The position numbers and the translations under genes were made by a program. The notes under the pieces are model-generated. The model was not told where the DNA came from. It was given only the letters and a program-made list of their open reading frames with translations, and made no database searches. A stretch of 22,379 nt of DNA, taken from NCBI GenBank assembly GCA_002454335.1, contig DKIP01000090.1:1-22379 (forward strand). Direction: 5' to 3'. Positions 1 through 8,219 of the stretch are shown here, piece by piece. The DNA comes from Cytophagaceae bacterium UBA6715. GTDB lineage: Bacteria; Bacteroidota; Bacteroidia; Cytophagales; Spirosomataceae. Every line of letters begins with the position of its first letter. The stretch's first letter is position 1.

Positions 1-83
1 CTGCCAGGGTCAGAGACCCTGGCAGCGGTAAACTTTTCCGGAAATATTTTACGCTGCCGGGGATCTAACCCCGGCAGCGTAAA
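1..83. repeat. Pair of REP-like palindromic hairpins
   Basis: Two perfect inverted repeats lie side by side. The first has a 10-bp stem (1-10 with 16-25) around the 5-nt loop CAGAG. The second has a 15-bp stem (48-62 with 69-83) around the loop ATCTAA. Both share a CTGCC-R-GGG core, and where they differ both arms change together (A:T in the first, G:C in the second), so pairing is kept. The first is followed by CGGTAAAC and the second is framed by TTTACG and CGTAAAC, so they look like two members of one palindrome family. The first may begin outside the window. Neither is followed by a T-run, so they are not typical intrinsic terminators. No REP-associated transposase gene is visible. That these are REP-like elements is inference. 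Confidence 0.65.
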
Positions 84-170
84 CAAACACCCTCTAATCC
101 TAAAACTACTTCACAAAGCCAGAAAAAGAAAAAACTTACTTGATAATTAATATCAGAATCTTGATAAAAT

Positions 171-205
171 AAAAAACCTTGCCCGTAAAACGAACAAGGT
201 TTTTG
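171..205 (-). terminator. Intrinsic terminator of the DUF4301 gene
   Basis: The stem AAAAACCTTG (172-181) pairs with CAAGGTTTTT (195-204) around a 13-nt loop that holds a small inner CGT/ACG stem. On the minus strand the structure ends in a T-run complementary to the A-run at 171-176, about 80 nt after the stop codon of the DUF4301 gene. It has A and T runs on both sides and could act in either direction. Confidence 0.75.
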
Positions 206-284
206 TAATCAAGCATTTATATACTTCCTTCAAAATCTGCTGGAAGAGGTGCAAAATTAGGGATTTTTTATGAAGAGCAAAACC

Positions 285-1748
285 CTAAACATTTTGATGC
301 GCCGGACGCAATAAATCCGTCACCGTTTTTACTGGATTAAATGTCTCCAAAGGCACCTCCACAAACAAGGTATTCCAGTAGGCCATCGCACCATTCCACA
401 AACCTGGCAACTCCTGCGCTTTCAACGATTTCCCATCCTTTGTTTTCTCGGTAATAAAACCCGTCGACATATCCCGAAACTCAATCAGATCACAGCCACG
501 TGTCGCACAAACCAAATCTACCGGATTAAAATGCGTCGAACCGGAAAATAAAGCCTTTTGATCTGCATTCGACATATCAACTTGTGCAGATTCGACCAAT
601 TGCAATGTCAAATTACCCGCAACATCCTGACACCAGAATGGACCTCCTCCCGGCTCACCCGTATTCTTCACCACCCCACAGATACGCGTAGGTCGAGCCA
701 ATATTTTCAATAACTCAGCCGCCTGAGCCTCAATAGACAAAAACTGAAAATCAGCTGAAACTTCAAATCCTAAATAGGTCTTAATCTCCAACAATGCCTC
801 CTCAATCAAAGCAGGCTTCAACTCCCCTTTCAAACGCATTTCCAAATAACTAATCCCCTCCAATATCCACAACAACAATCCAGCCAAAGCCTTCTTGTAT
901 TGAATGGTTGCCAATTTCAAATGATCCGGAACAACATTGTCAATGTTCTTAATGAAAATAATATCCGCAGATAAATCATTTAAATTCTCAAGCAATGCTC
1001 CATGGCCGGCAGGGCGAAACAACAAGGAGCCATCCACCTCTCGAAACAAACTATTATCCATATTCACCGCCACAGTATCCGTAGCCGGCTTCTGCTCAGA
1101 AAAGGTCACCTCAAATTCAATTCCAAAATGCGAAGACCAAATCGGAGATATTCGCGCCACCAAAGCCTCGAAACGCCCAAGATGTTCAGGAGAAACCGTA
1201 AAATGCAGGCGCGCCTTTTGGCCATCCGATGCATATTCAGCCGCTTCGACCAAATGCTCTTCTAAAGGTGTCCGAGCCCCTGAAGCATACTTATGAAATT
1301 TCAACAAGCCCTTTGGCAAAGAACCATATTCCATCCCAGAAGCTCCAAGCAATTGCTTCAAAACTTCCGCTTCGGCTGTACCTTCCGGCGCAAAGGACTT
1401 CAACTCCTCATAGAACGCAAATGACTCCTTTTGGCTAAAAAATAAATCAGACTCTTTATTGGGCTGACCCGAGGAAATATATTCAAACAAGGATTTAAAC
1501 ATCCGCGTCGCAGCACCGGATGCAGGTACCATTTTCAACAAATTCAAACTCGAACGCCTCGATTCAAAGCGTTCAATATGTGAAGCCAAATCTGCCTCCG
1601 AGAAACGGACAATGCCATCCCCAATCGTCGCCGACTTCTCTAAATTCATCCAAGGAAAGCCTTGTTTAAAATATTCAACTTGTTGATTAATTTCTTCAGG
1701 ACGAATGCCCCTTGCTGATAATTGCAATAAATCGGATGGTGTTAACAT
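285..1748 (-). CDS. DUF4301 family protein, possible nucleotidyltransferase fold
   Basis: A 487-residue soluble protein without signal peptide or membrane segment, recognised from memory as the Bacteroidota family DUF4301, which has no established function. Conserved-looking blocks are PASGAATRM (residues 75-83), RPAGHGALLENL (245-256), KNIDNVVPD (267-275), a glycine-rich KNTGEPGGGP (361-370) and THFNPVDLV (405-413). The glycine-rich TRM loop, the GHG box and the NIDN box follow the order seen in UDP-glucose/UDP-N-acetylhexosamine pyrophosphorylases (GT-A fold; UTP + sugar-1-phosphate giving UDP-sugar), so a nucleotidyltransferase-like role is my inference. The ATG at 1748 is the only good start. 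It is transcribed alone, divergent from recQ across 132 bp, and ends at its own terminator. I saw no convincing promoter upstream. Confidence 0.85.
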   Translation of the reverse strand: MLTPSDLLQLSARGIRPEEINQQVEYFKQGFPWMNLEKSATIGDGIVRFSEADLASHIERFESRRSSLNLLKMVPASGAATRMFKSLFEYISSGQPNKESDLFFSQKESFAFYEELKSFAPEGTAEAEVLKQLLGASGMEYGSLPKGLLKFHKYASGARTPLEEHLVEAAEYASDGQKARLHFTVSPEHLGRFEALVARISPIWSSHFGIEFEVTFSEQKPATDTVAVNMDNSLFREVDGSLLFRPAGHGALLENLNDLSADIIFIKNIDNVVPDHLKLATIQYKKALAGLLLWILEGISYLEMRLKGELKPALIEEALLEIKTYLGFEVSADFQFLSIEAQAAELLKILARPTRICGVVKNTGEPGGGPFWCQDVAGNLTLQLVESAQVDMSNADQKALFSGSTHFNPVDLVCATRGCDLIEFRDMSTGFITEKTKDGKSLKAQELPGLWNGAMAYWNTLFVEVPLETFNPVKTVTDLLRPAHQNV

Positions 1749-1871
1749 AATGCTGATTTAAAAAAATAAAAATACAGTTTGCGCTGAATTTTCTCGCATA
1801 ATCAAACAGATAATTTTAAAAATAACGACAACTCCATTTGAGCACAACTTTATCCTTCAAGCAATTTTTGG

Positions 1872-1879
1872 TAGATTTG
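1872..1879 (+). promoter_or_regulatory. Possible -7 element overlapping recQ start
   Basis: TAGATTTG matches the Bacteroidota -7 consensus TAnnTTTG exactly but ends one base before the recQ ATG. No TTG lies at the right distance upstream (the nearest, TTTG at 1837-1840, is 31 nt away). Either it is chance or the transcript starts at about the third codon. Confidence 0.25.
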
Positions 1880-1880
1880 A

Positions 1881-3809
1881 ATGAACATGCAGGACATCCA
1901 TCACATATTGCAACAATACTGGGGCTACACCAACTTTCGCCCCTTGCAACAGGATATCATCGAATCTGTCCTTCAAAAAAAAGACACATTAGCGCTTTTA
2001 CCCACGGGAGGAGGAAAATCCATCTGCTTTCAAATTCCTGCATTAGCAAGCGATGGCATATGCATCGTCATTACCCCGCTCATTGCTTTGATGCAAGACC
2101 AAGTGGAACAATTATCAAAACGAGGAATTCCGGCCATCGCCATCTATTCGGGCATGTCGAAAAAACAAATTGACATAGCCCTCGATAATTGCATCTATGG
2201 CCAAGTAAAATTCATTTACATATCCCCCGAAAGGTTAAAAACTGACCTATTTATCGAACGGGCTAAACAAATGAAAATTTCCCTATTGGTCGTCGATGAA
2301 GCGCATTGCATCTCCCAATGGGGGTATGATTTTAGACCTCCATACCTTGAAATCAATAATTTCAGAGAGATTATTCCCAAGGTTCCTTGTATCGCTTTAA
2401 CCGCCTCGGCGAATCAAGAAGTCAAGCTTGATATCATTGAAAAACTCGGATTTAAATCTCCACAGATATTTCAAAAAAGCTTTACGAGAGCCAACCTTTC
2501 TTATTCCAGTCGCTGGGAGGAAAACAAAGATCCCCAACTCGTTCAAATGCTTAAGAAAGTTGGCGGATCTTCCATCGTCTACGCCCGTAATCGACGTAAA
2601 ACACAAGAAATCGCGATATTATTGCAACAAAATGGGATACTGGCCGACTATTACCATGCAGGTTTAGCGACAGATGTGCGAACAAGGAAACAACAAGATT
2701 GGATACAAAATAAGACACATTGCATCGTCGCAACGAACGCCTTTGGGATGGGAATCGACAAACCAGACGTCCGAATTGTGGTGCACATGGATCTACCTGA
2801 TACGCTCGAGGCATACTATCAAGAAGCTGGCAGGGCTGGTCGGGATGAGAAAAAAGCCTATGCCGTTGTACTTGTGGAGGAACAAGATATTAAAGATCTA
2901 CATGCGAATTGGGAGAAAACCTTCCCTACTCCAGAAGTTCTGCGTAAAACCTACCAAGTCATTAGTAATTACCTGCAGATTGCTGAAGGAAGTGGAGAGT
3001 TAAGCACCTATGATTTTGACTGGACCGAAATGGCCCGACGCTTCCAATTACGGGCATCGGAAACCTATTTTGCCATCAAGACCTTGGAAAGTGAAGGATT
3101 ATTAATCTTAAATGACTCCTTCCAAAATCCGTCCAAAATACGCATCCAAGCAACGGCTGCAGAGGTATATGATTTCATGATTCGGAATGAGAAATTTGAG
3201 ACGTTCATCAAATTCCTACTAAGACATTTCGGCGGAAATCTATACACCCAGTTCATTTCGATTTCCGAAGTTAATCTAAGCCAATTGATTAAAATGCCTT
3301 TGGCGGATGTAGAACGAATCCTGAATTTATTAACCAAATTCGAAATAATCGAATACGAAAAGCAATCCGGACTACCCAAATTAACATTACTTACTCCTCG
3401 AGCAAATACGGAAAATCTACCAATTATTTGGAGTGAATATTTAAAGAAAAAAGAACGAAGTCAAGCCAAAATCAAGGCCATAGAAACCTATGTCCGCGAG
3501 AAAAAAACTTGCCGGAACCGACTGATTACGGCATATTTCGGGGAAGCCGACCAAGCAAATTGTGGCATTTGCGACAATTGTATTCAGCGAAAAAAAGAAG
3601 CATCAGGCAAAGCCTATCCCGAAGGGATGGAAAAAGAACGCCAACTAATTTTGAATTACCTCAAAAATGGATCGATGAGTCTACAAGACTTAATAGAATG
3701 CCTCCGCCCGTTAACACAAGCAGAGGCAGCTAAAATGATTCAATATTGCCTCGAAATGGGCGATATCGTTTATCAATCCACAGACGTTTTGGCCTTAGCC
3801 TCGTCTTGA
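1881..3809 (+). CDS. recQ: RecQ family ATP-dependent DNA helicase
   Basis: A 642-residue superfamily 2 helicase, expected to unwind DNA 3'-5' in recombinational repair. Motif 0 is FRPLQQDII (19-27), Walker A is TGGGKS (42-47), Walker B is DEAH (139-142), followed by the RecQ aromatic loop QWGYDFRP (146-153), motif III LTASA (173-177) and motif VI QEAGRAGRD (314-322). A zinc-binding cysteine set is present (C544, C561, C564, C567), but it lies near the C terminus, after about 200 residues of helical, winged-helix-like sequence, rather than directly after the helicase core as in E. coli RecQ. No HRDC domain is seen. The start is ATG 1881; a second ATG two codons later (1887) is an alternative. 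The 3' end overlaps lon by 37 bp on the opposite strand. Confidence 0.93.
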   Translation: MNMQDIHHILQQYWGYTNFRPLQQDIIESVLQKKDTLALLPTGGGKSICFQIPALASDGICIVITPLIALMQDQVEQLSKRGIPAIAIYSGMSKKQIDIALDNCIYGQVKFIYISPERLKTDLFIERAKQMKISLLVVDEAHCISQWGYDFRPPYLEINNFREIIPKVPCIALTASANQEVKLDIIEKLGFKSPQIFQKSFTRANLSYSSRWEENKDPQLVQMLKKVGGSSIVYARNRRKTQEIAILLQQNGILADYYHAGLATDVRTRKQQDWIQNKTHCIVATNAFGMGIDKPDVRIVVHMDLPDTLEAYYQEAGRAGRDEKKAYAVVLVEEQDIKDLHANWEKTFPTPEVLRKTYQVISNYLQIAEGSGELSTYDFDWTEMARRFQLRASETYFAIKTLESEGLLILNDSFQNPSKIRIQATAAEVYDFMIRNEKFETFIKFLLRHFGGNLYTQFISISEVNLSQLIKMPLADVERILNLLTKFEIIEYEKQSGLPKLTLLTPRANTENLPIIWSEYLKKKERSQAKIKAIETYVREKKTCRNRLITAYFGEADQANCGICDNCIQRKKEASGKAYPEGMEKERQLILNYLKNGSMSLQDLIECLRPLTQAEAAKMIQYCLEMGDIVYQSTDVLALASS

Positions 3810-6265
3810 AAAACAAATTTGACCGGATTTTTCACTTGTTGGCCCAGCAAAGCAATCGCCAACACCTCCGTTGCATGCTCCACATAATGGAATTTCAAAT
3901 CGGAAATGTAATGTGCTTCAATCTCCTCCACATCCTTTTGATTCTTGTTGCACATAATAATCTCCTTAATTCCAGCACGTTTTGCAGCCAAAATTTTCTC
4001 CTTAATACCCCCTACAGGTAAGACCTTTCCGCGCAAGGTAATTTCACCTGTCATCGCCAGATTCGCCTTCACTTTCCGTTGGGTTAATGCTGAAGCTATG
4101 GCTGTCAACATTGTAATACCCGCTGAAGGGCCATCTTTTGGCACCGCACCCGCAGGCACGTGAATATGCAAATTGTATTGATCAAAAATCCGATAATCAA
4201 TCTGATAATCATCCGCATGGGCCTTCAAGAAACTTAAAGCTGCCATCGCTGATTCCTTCATCACATCCCCCAATTGACCCGACAAAGTCAACTGACCTTT
4301 ACCTCGGTTCAACAAGGTTTCAATGAACAAAATATCTCCACCTACCGGTGTCCAAGCTAAGCCTGTTACGACACCTGCATACTCATTGCTTTCATAAGAA
4401 TCTTTGTCGAAGATTTCCTGGCCCAACATACGCACGACATCCGCAGGTTGAATTTTACTCGGATATTCCTCACCGATCGCAATGGACTTGGTCATTTTAC
4501 GAACCACACGACCAATTTCTTGCTCCAATTTCCGAACCCCTGATTCGCGCGTATATCCTTCTACAACCTTTTGAATCGCGGCATCTGTCATCGTAAAGGC
4601 AATTTTATCTAGGCCGTGTTCCGCTTTCTGTTTTGGAAGCAAGTGCTTTTTCGCAATTTGAACCTTCTCTTCCATCGTATAGCCACTCACCTCGATAATC
4701 TCCATCCGGTCTCGTAATGCAGGATGAATCGTATCTAAATTATTCGCAGTTGCCACAAACATCACACGGGATAAATCATATTCAACCTCCATGTAGTTGT
4801 CTAAGAAGCTATTGTTTTGTTCCGGATCTAATACCTCCAATAAAGCGGAAGATGGATCACCACGGTGGTCTGCCCCAACCTTATCTATCTCATCCAATAT
4901 GAAAACTGGATTGGAAGACCCCGCCTTCTTAATATTTTGAATCACTTTTCCTGGCATGGCACCAATGTACGTCTTGCGATGTCCACGAATTTCCGCCTCA
5001 TCACGTAAACCACCCAAAGCCATACGCACATACTTCCGTCCCAAAGCCTTGGCAATCGAACGACCCAAAGATGTTTTACCCACACCAGGAGGGCCATATA
5101 AACATAGAATTGGCGCTTTCATATCCCCCTTCATCTTCAACACGGCCAAGTACTCAATGATGCGCTCTTTGACTTTTTCCAATCCAAAATGATCGGCATC
5201 CAAGACTTTTTTCGCCTTAATCAGATCAAAATTATCTTTGGAAAATTCACCCCATGGAAGGTCAACTAATAGTTCCACATAATTCATCAACATCGGATAT
5301 TCAGGCGACATCGAATTCGTGCGTTGCAATTTGCTTAATTCCTTTTGGAAAAAATCATTCACCTCTTTCGTCCACATTTTCTTAGCTGCACGTGCACGCA
5401 AGCCATCCAATTCTTGCTCCGGACTTTCAACGCCTAGCTCCTCTTGAAGCACTTTAATTTGTTGGCGGATATAATAATCGCGCTGCTGCTGATCAATGTC
5501 GCTTGAAGCTTTGCTCTGAATTTCACGCTTCAATTCCAACAATTGAATGTCTTTCATCATGTGCTCCAACAAACTTGTCGCTTGCTCTAATCCATTCAAT
5601 TGTTCAAGCAATGCTTGCTTTTCAGGCAATTCAGCATTCACATTGGAAGACAGGAAGTGCACTAAATAGGAAGGAGATTCAATATTATCCAACGCAATTT
5701 GAACCTCGCGAGGGATCTCAGGATTTAAATTCAGAATCTTTGAAGCATTTTCCTTCAAGGTTGAAATCAATGCCTTGTTCTCACGATTCAGTTTCTTCGG
5801 GAATGTGTCTTCCAAATAATTAACTTTCGCGATCAAATTAGGCTCTGTTTTGATGTATTCTTTCACCTCAAAACGCTTTCTCCCTTGTACAATAATGGTC
5901 GTATTACCGCCAGGCAAAACGAACATCTTAACGATGTGTCCTACCGTACCAATCTTATATAAATCTTCCGGCAATGGTTCTTCTTTGGAATGATTTGCCT
6001 GAGCTAATACACCAATTGTGCGGTCACCTTTGTAGGCCTTTTTGACTAAACGAACAGATTTTTGCCGACTAACCGTAATCGGAATCACCATACCCGGAAA
6101 TAAAACAATATTTCGAATAGGCAGAATAGGCAACTCCTCTGACAAAACGCCCATTTTGTCATCACTCCCCGCTCCCTCACCACCGATCGGAATCAATTCA
6201 ATATTCTCGAAGTCAGACATGTCTGACAACCTCAGATGCTTAAAAAGGTCGTTTGAATTATTCAT
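3773..6265 (-). CDS. lon: ATP-dependent endopeptidase Lon
   Basis: Lon degrades damaged and regulatory proteins in the cytoplasm. The 830-residue protein has the N-terminal substrate domain starting near LPILPIRNIVLFPG, a charged coiled-coil-like middle, an AAA+ module with Walker A GPPGVGKT (391-398) and Walker B FILDEIDK, and the C-terminal protease with the catalytic dyad Ser714 (in DGPSAG) and Lys757 (in GGIKEK), 43 residues apart as in E. coli Lon. Length is close to the family norm. I chose ATG 6265; an in-frame GTG lies two codons upstream, and another ATG at 6220 begins MSDFEN. It is the last gene of the directon, 92 nt after the DUF6702 gene. That gap could hold a separate promoter, but I found no consensus. 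The end overlaps recQ by 37 bp. Confidence 0.95.
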   Translation of the reverse strand: MNNSNDLFKHLRLSDMSDFENIELIPIGGEGAGSDDKMGVLSEELPILPIRNIVLFPGMVIPITVSRQKSVRLVKKAYKGDRTIGVLAQANHSKEEPLPEDLYKIGTVGHIVKMFVLPGGNTTIIVQGRKRFEVKEYIKTEPNLIAKVNYLEDTFPKKLNRENKALISTLKENASKILNLNPEIPREVQIALDNIESPSYLVHFLSSNVNAELPEKQALLEQLNGLEQATSLLEHMMKDIQLLELKREIQSKASSDIDQQQRDYYIRQQIKVLQEELGVESPEQELDGLRARAAKKMWTKEVNDFFQKELSKLQRTNSMSPEYPMLMNYVELLVDLPWGEFSKDNFDLIKAKKVLDADHFGLEKVKERIIEYLAVLKMKGDMKAPILCLYGPPGVGKTSLGRSIAKALGRKYVRMALGGLRDEAEIRGHRKTYIGAMPGKVIQNIKKAGSSNPVFILDEIDKVGADHRGDPSSALLEVLDPEQNNSFLDNYMEVEYDLSRVMFVATANNLDTIHPALRDRMEIIEVSGYTMEEKVQIAKKHLLPKQKAEHGLDKIAFTMTDAAIQKVVEGYTRESGVRKLEQEIGRVVRKMTKSIAIGEEYPSKIQPADVVRMLGQEIFDKDSYESNEYAGVVTGLAWTPVGGDILFIETLLNRGKGQLTLSGQLGDVMKESAMAALSFLKAHADDYQIDYRIFDQYNLHIHVPAGAVPKDGPSAGITMLTAIASALTQRKVKANLAMTGEITLRGKVLPVGGIKEKILAAKRAGIKEIIMCNKNQKDVEEIEAHYISDLKFHYVEHATEVLAIALLGQQVKNPVKFVFQDEAKAKTSVD

Positions 6266-6357
6266 ACACACAATTTATAATTTTCCCCTCGTAATATATT
6301 CTAAAAGTATGGGCACCTAATCAAATATCATGCCACATGACCTTTTGGCAGACTGCC

Positions 6358-6843
6358 TTATTCAAAAACTTGGATCCATTTATTTGCTTGAAACAAATAC
6401 GATTGCTTTTGTTCACCCCGGGCAACATGAAAGAGATTGGTCTGATCAGGAAAAGTATCTGCAAGCAGCGTGTTTTCCCAAAACATCCCCTTTAGATTTT
6501 GTTCGGTCGGAATCTCCACATAAACCCAAATCACATCTTTGACAGACTCCCATCCTAGGTATCGGTAGGGTGTTGTGAGTTGTTGGTTTACTTGTACTCC
6601 CAAATGCTTCCGCAAATAAGCATCCAGCACCTTATCGGTTTGAGGACCTTCTTGAAACACGAATCGTTTGCCCGTAAAAGCACTGAGTCCCTGTTCTAAA
6701 TCATCTTGAAACAAGCGAATGCTAATTTCCCAAGTTTTTTCTTTGGCGTTGTAAACACATTCTCCCACGCTTGAGTGGAAAGGATGAGCAAACCCGAGCA
6801 AAGGCAAAACCATCAAAAGCAACAAGAAAATCCCTTTTTTCAA
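6358..6843 (-). CDS. DUF6702 family exported protein
   Basis: A 161-residue protein with an N-terminal signal peptide (basic MKK, then a leucine-rich core, likely cleaved after GFA near residue 19) and a small all-beta-looking domain. The start HPFHSSVGECVYN and the segment ISIRLFQDDLEQGL match the Bacteroidota family DUF6702 as I recall it; no function is established. The start codon is TTG at 6843: there is no in-frame ATG before the upstream stop, and the signal peptide begins exactly there. Only 2 nt separate it from the rseP stop codon, so translation is probably coupled to rseP. Export to the periplasm is inferred from the signal peptide. Confidence 0.8.
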   Translation of the reverse strand: MKKGIFLLLLMVLPLLGFAHPFHSSVGECVYNAKEKTWEISIRLFQDDLEQGLSAFTGKRFVFQEGPQTDKVLDAYLRKHLGVQVNQQLTTPYRYLGWESVKDVIWVYVEIPTEQNLKGMFWENTLLADTFPDQTNLFHVARGEQKQSYLFQANKWIQVFE

Positions 6844-6845
6844 TG

Positions 6846-8216
6846 CTAGAAAAATACTTTAAATAAGTCGTTACCGAAAGTATAAGCCATCAAAGCGAGT
6901 AGAATAATCATACCCACTTGTTGGGCACGTTCTAACACTTTTTCAGACGCCGGCTTTCCCGTAATCATTTCATAAATCAAGAAAATCGCATGGCCACCAT
7001 CCAAAGCGGGAATTGGTAAAATATTCATAAATGCCAAAGCCATCGATAATAAACCCGTCAACATCCAGAAACGCGTCCAATCCCAAACTCCGCCAAACAT
7101 CTGCGCAATTCCAATCGGACCACTCAATGCCTTTGATGCCGAGACATCGCCTGTTGCAATTTTCTTAAAACCACGAATATTATCTGATATAACAGAGAAT
7201 GCACGACCCGTTCCAATGCTCAGTGACTGCGCAAACGTATAATCCTCATGGCTCGTCTTGATCAGTAATTCAGGAATAAATCCGATTTGACCGCTCTTCG
7301 AAACGACCATCGATAAGGTATCCGACTGACCTTGTCGGCTAATCGCCAAACGAATTGCTTTCCCAGCCTCCTTCGCTAGCACTTCTTTAATTTCATGATA
7401 AAAGCGAATAGGCTGGCCATTCACTGCAGTGATATAATCGCCTGCTTTTAAACCAGCAGAAAACGCGGGCAACAACTCGCCATCTTGACTTCCTGGCTCT
7501 TCTGGCGCAGCAACCTCCGCTACCTTAAATGCAGCCATCGGCTCAATGAAAGCCGCTTTTTTATCACTTAATTTCTCGATGAAATTTGAAGGAATTTTGA
7601 CTATAATTTCTTGCCCATCACGCAAAACCGTGTATGATGAATTTTCGCCTAACAAGACATCAGACGTACGTAAATCCGCCAAAGATTTATAATCGGCGCC
7701 GTTTACCTTCACTACCTTGTCACCGTTTTTTAAGCCAATTTGCTTACCTAATTCCAAGGCTACAATTCCATTTTTATTCAACTCATCTTTGGAAATGAAA
7801 TTATTCCCATTCGAAAATGTCAAAGCAATGAAAATAACTACACCGGTGATGACGTTAACGATAACCCCACCCAACATAACGATAAGTCGTTGGTATGCAG
7901 GCTTCGCCCGAAATTCCCAAGGTTCAGGTTCTTTCGCTAACGTCGCGGCGTCCTGTGTTTCATCTATCATCCCGGCAATCGAGACATATCCCCCAAGTGG
8001 AAACCAACCCAAACCGTATTCGGTATCGCCCACCTTTTTCTTAAACAAAGCGAAATTCAAAACCGTAGGGATAGGGAATAAAAAATCAAAAAACAGATAA
8101 AATTTATCCACTCGCATCTTAAACCATTTGGCCGTAATGAAGTGACCAAATTCGTGTAACGTCACCAAAATCGACAGCCCCAAAATTAGCTGTCCTGCCA
8201 TAATCAAACCTTCCAT
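6846..8216 (-). CDS. rseP: RIP metalloprotease RseP (site-2 protease)
   Basis: An intramembrane zinc metalloprotease that cuts within membrane-spanning helices, for example anti-sigma factors and leftover signal peptides. The 456-residue protein has the zinc motif HEFGH (21-25) in the first membrane helix and the third zinc-ligand motif NILPIPALDGG (398-408) in a late helix. Two PDZ-like domains lie between (about 155-205 and 253-300), with further hydrophobic segments at about 115-134 and 433-447. Two PDZ domains match Gram-negative RseP. The start is ATG 8216, 3 nt after the dxr stop; a later ATG at codon 6 is possible. The dxr-rseP adjacency is common in bacteria. Confidence 0.94.
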   Translation of the reverse strand: MEGLIMAGQLILGLSILVTLHEFGHFITAKWFKMRVDKFYLFFDFLFPIPTVLNFALFKKKVGDTEYGLGWFPLGGYVSIAGMIDETQDAATLAKEPEPWEFRAKPAYQRLIVMLGGVIVNVITGVVIFIALTFSNGNNFISKDELNKNGIVALELGKQIGLKNGDKVVKVNGADYKSLADLRTSDVLLGENSSYTVLRDGQEIIVKIPSNFIEKLSDKKAAFIEPMAAFKVAEVAAPEEPGSQDGELLPAFSAGLKAGDYITAVNGQPIRFYHEIKEVLAKEAGKAIRLAISRQGQSDTLSMVVSKSGQIGFIPELLIKTSHEDYTFAQSLSIGTGRAFSVISDNIRGFKKIATGDVSASKALSGPIGIAQMFGGVWDWTRFWMLTGLLSMALAFMNILPIPALDGGHAIFLIYEMITGKPASEKVLERAQQVGMIILLALMAYTFGNDLFKVFF

Positions 8217-8219
8217 ACC

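Noticed and set aside
1838..2173. Plus-strand open frame overlapping the start of recQ
   Set aside because: It lies in another frame of the strongly supported recQ gene and its protein shows no recognisable domain.
6266..6271. GTG start two codons upstream of lon ATG
   Set aside because: It adds only Met-Cys; ATG 6265 is the normal start codon and nothing favours the GTG.
6347..6357. GGCAGACTGCC palindrome next to the DUF6702 stop, similar to the core of the hairpins at 1-83
   Set aside because: The stem is only 4-5 bp, the flanks do not match the family, and most likely it is chance.
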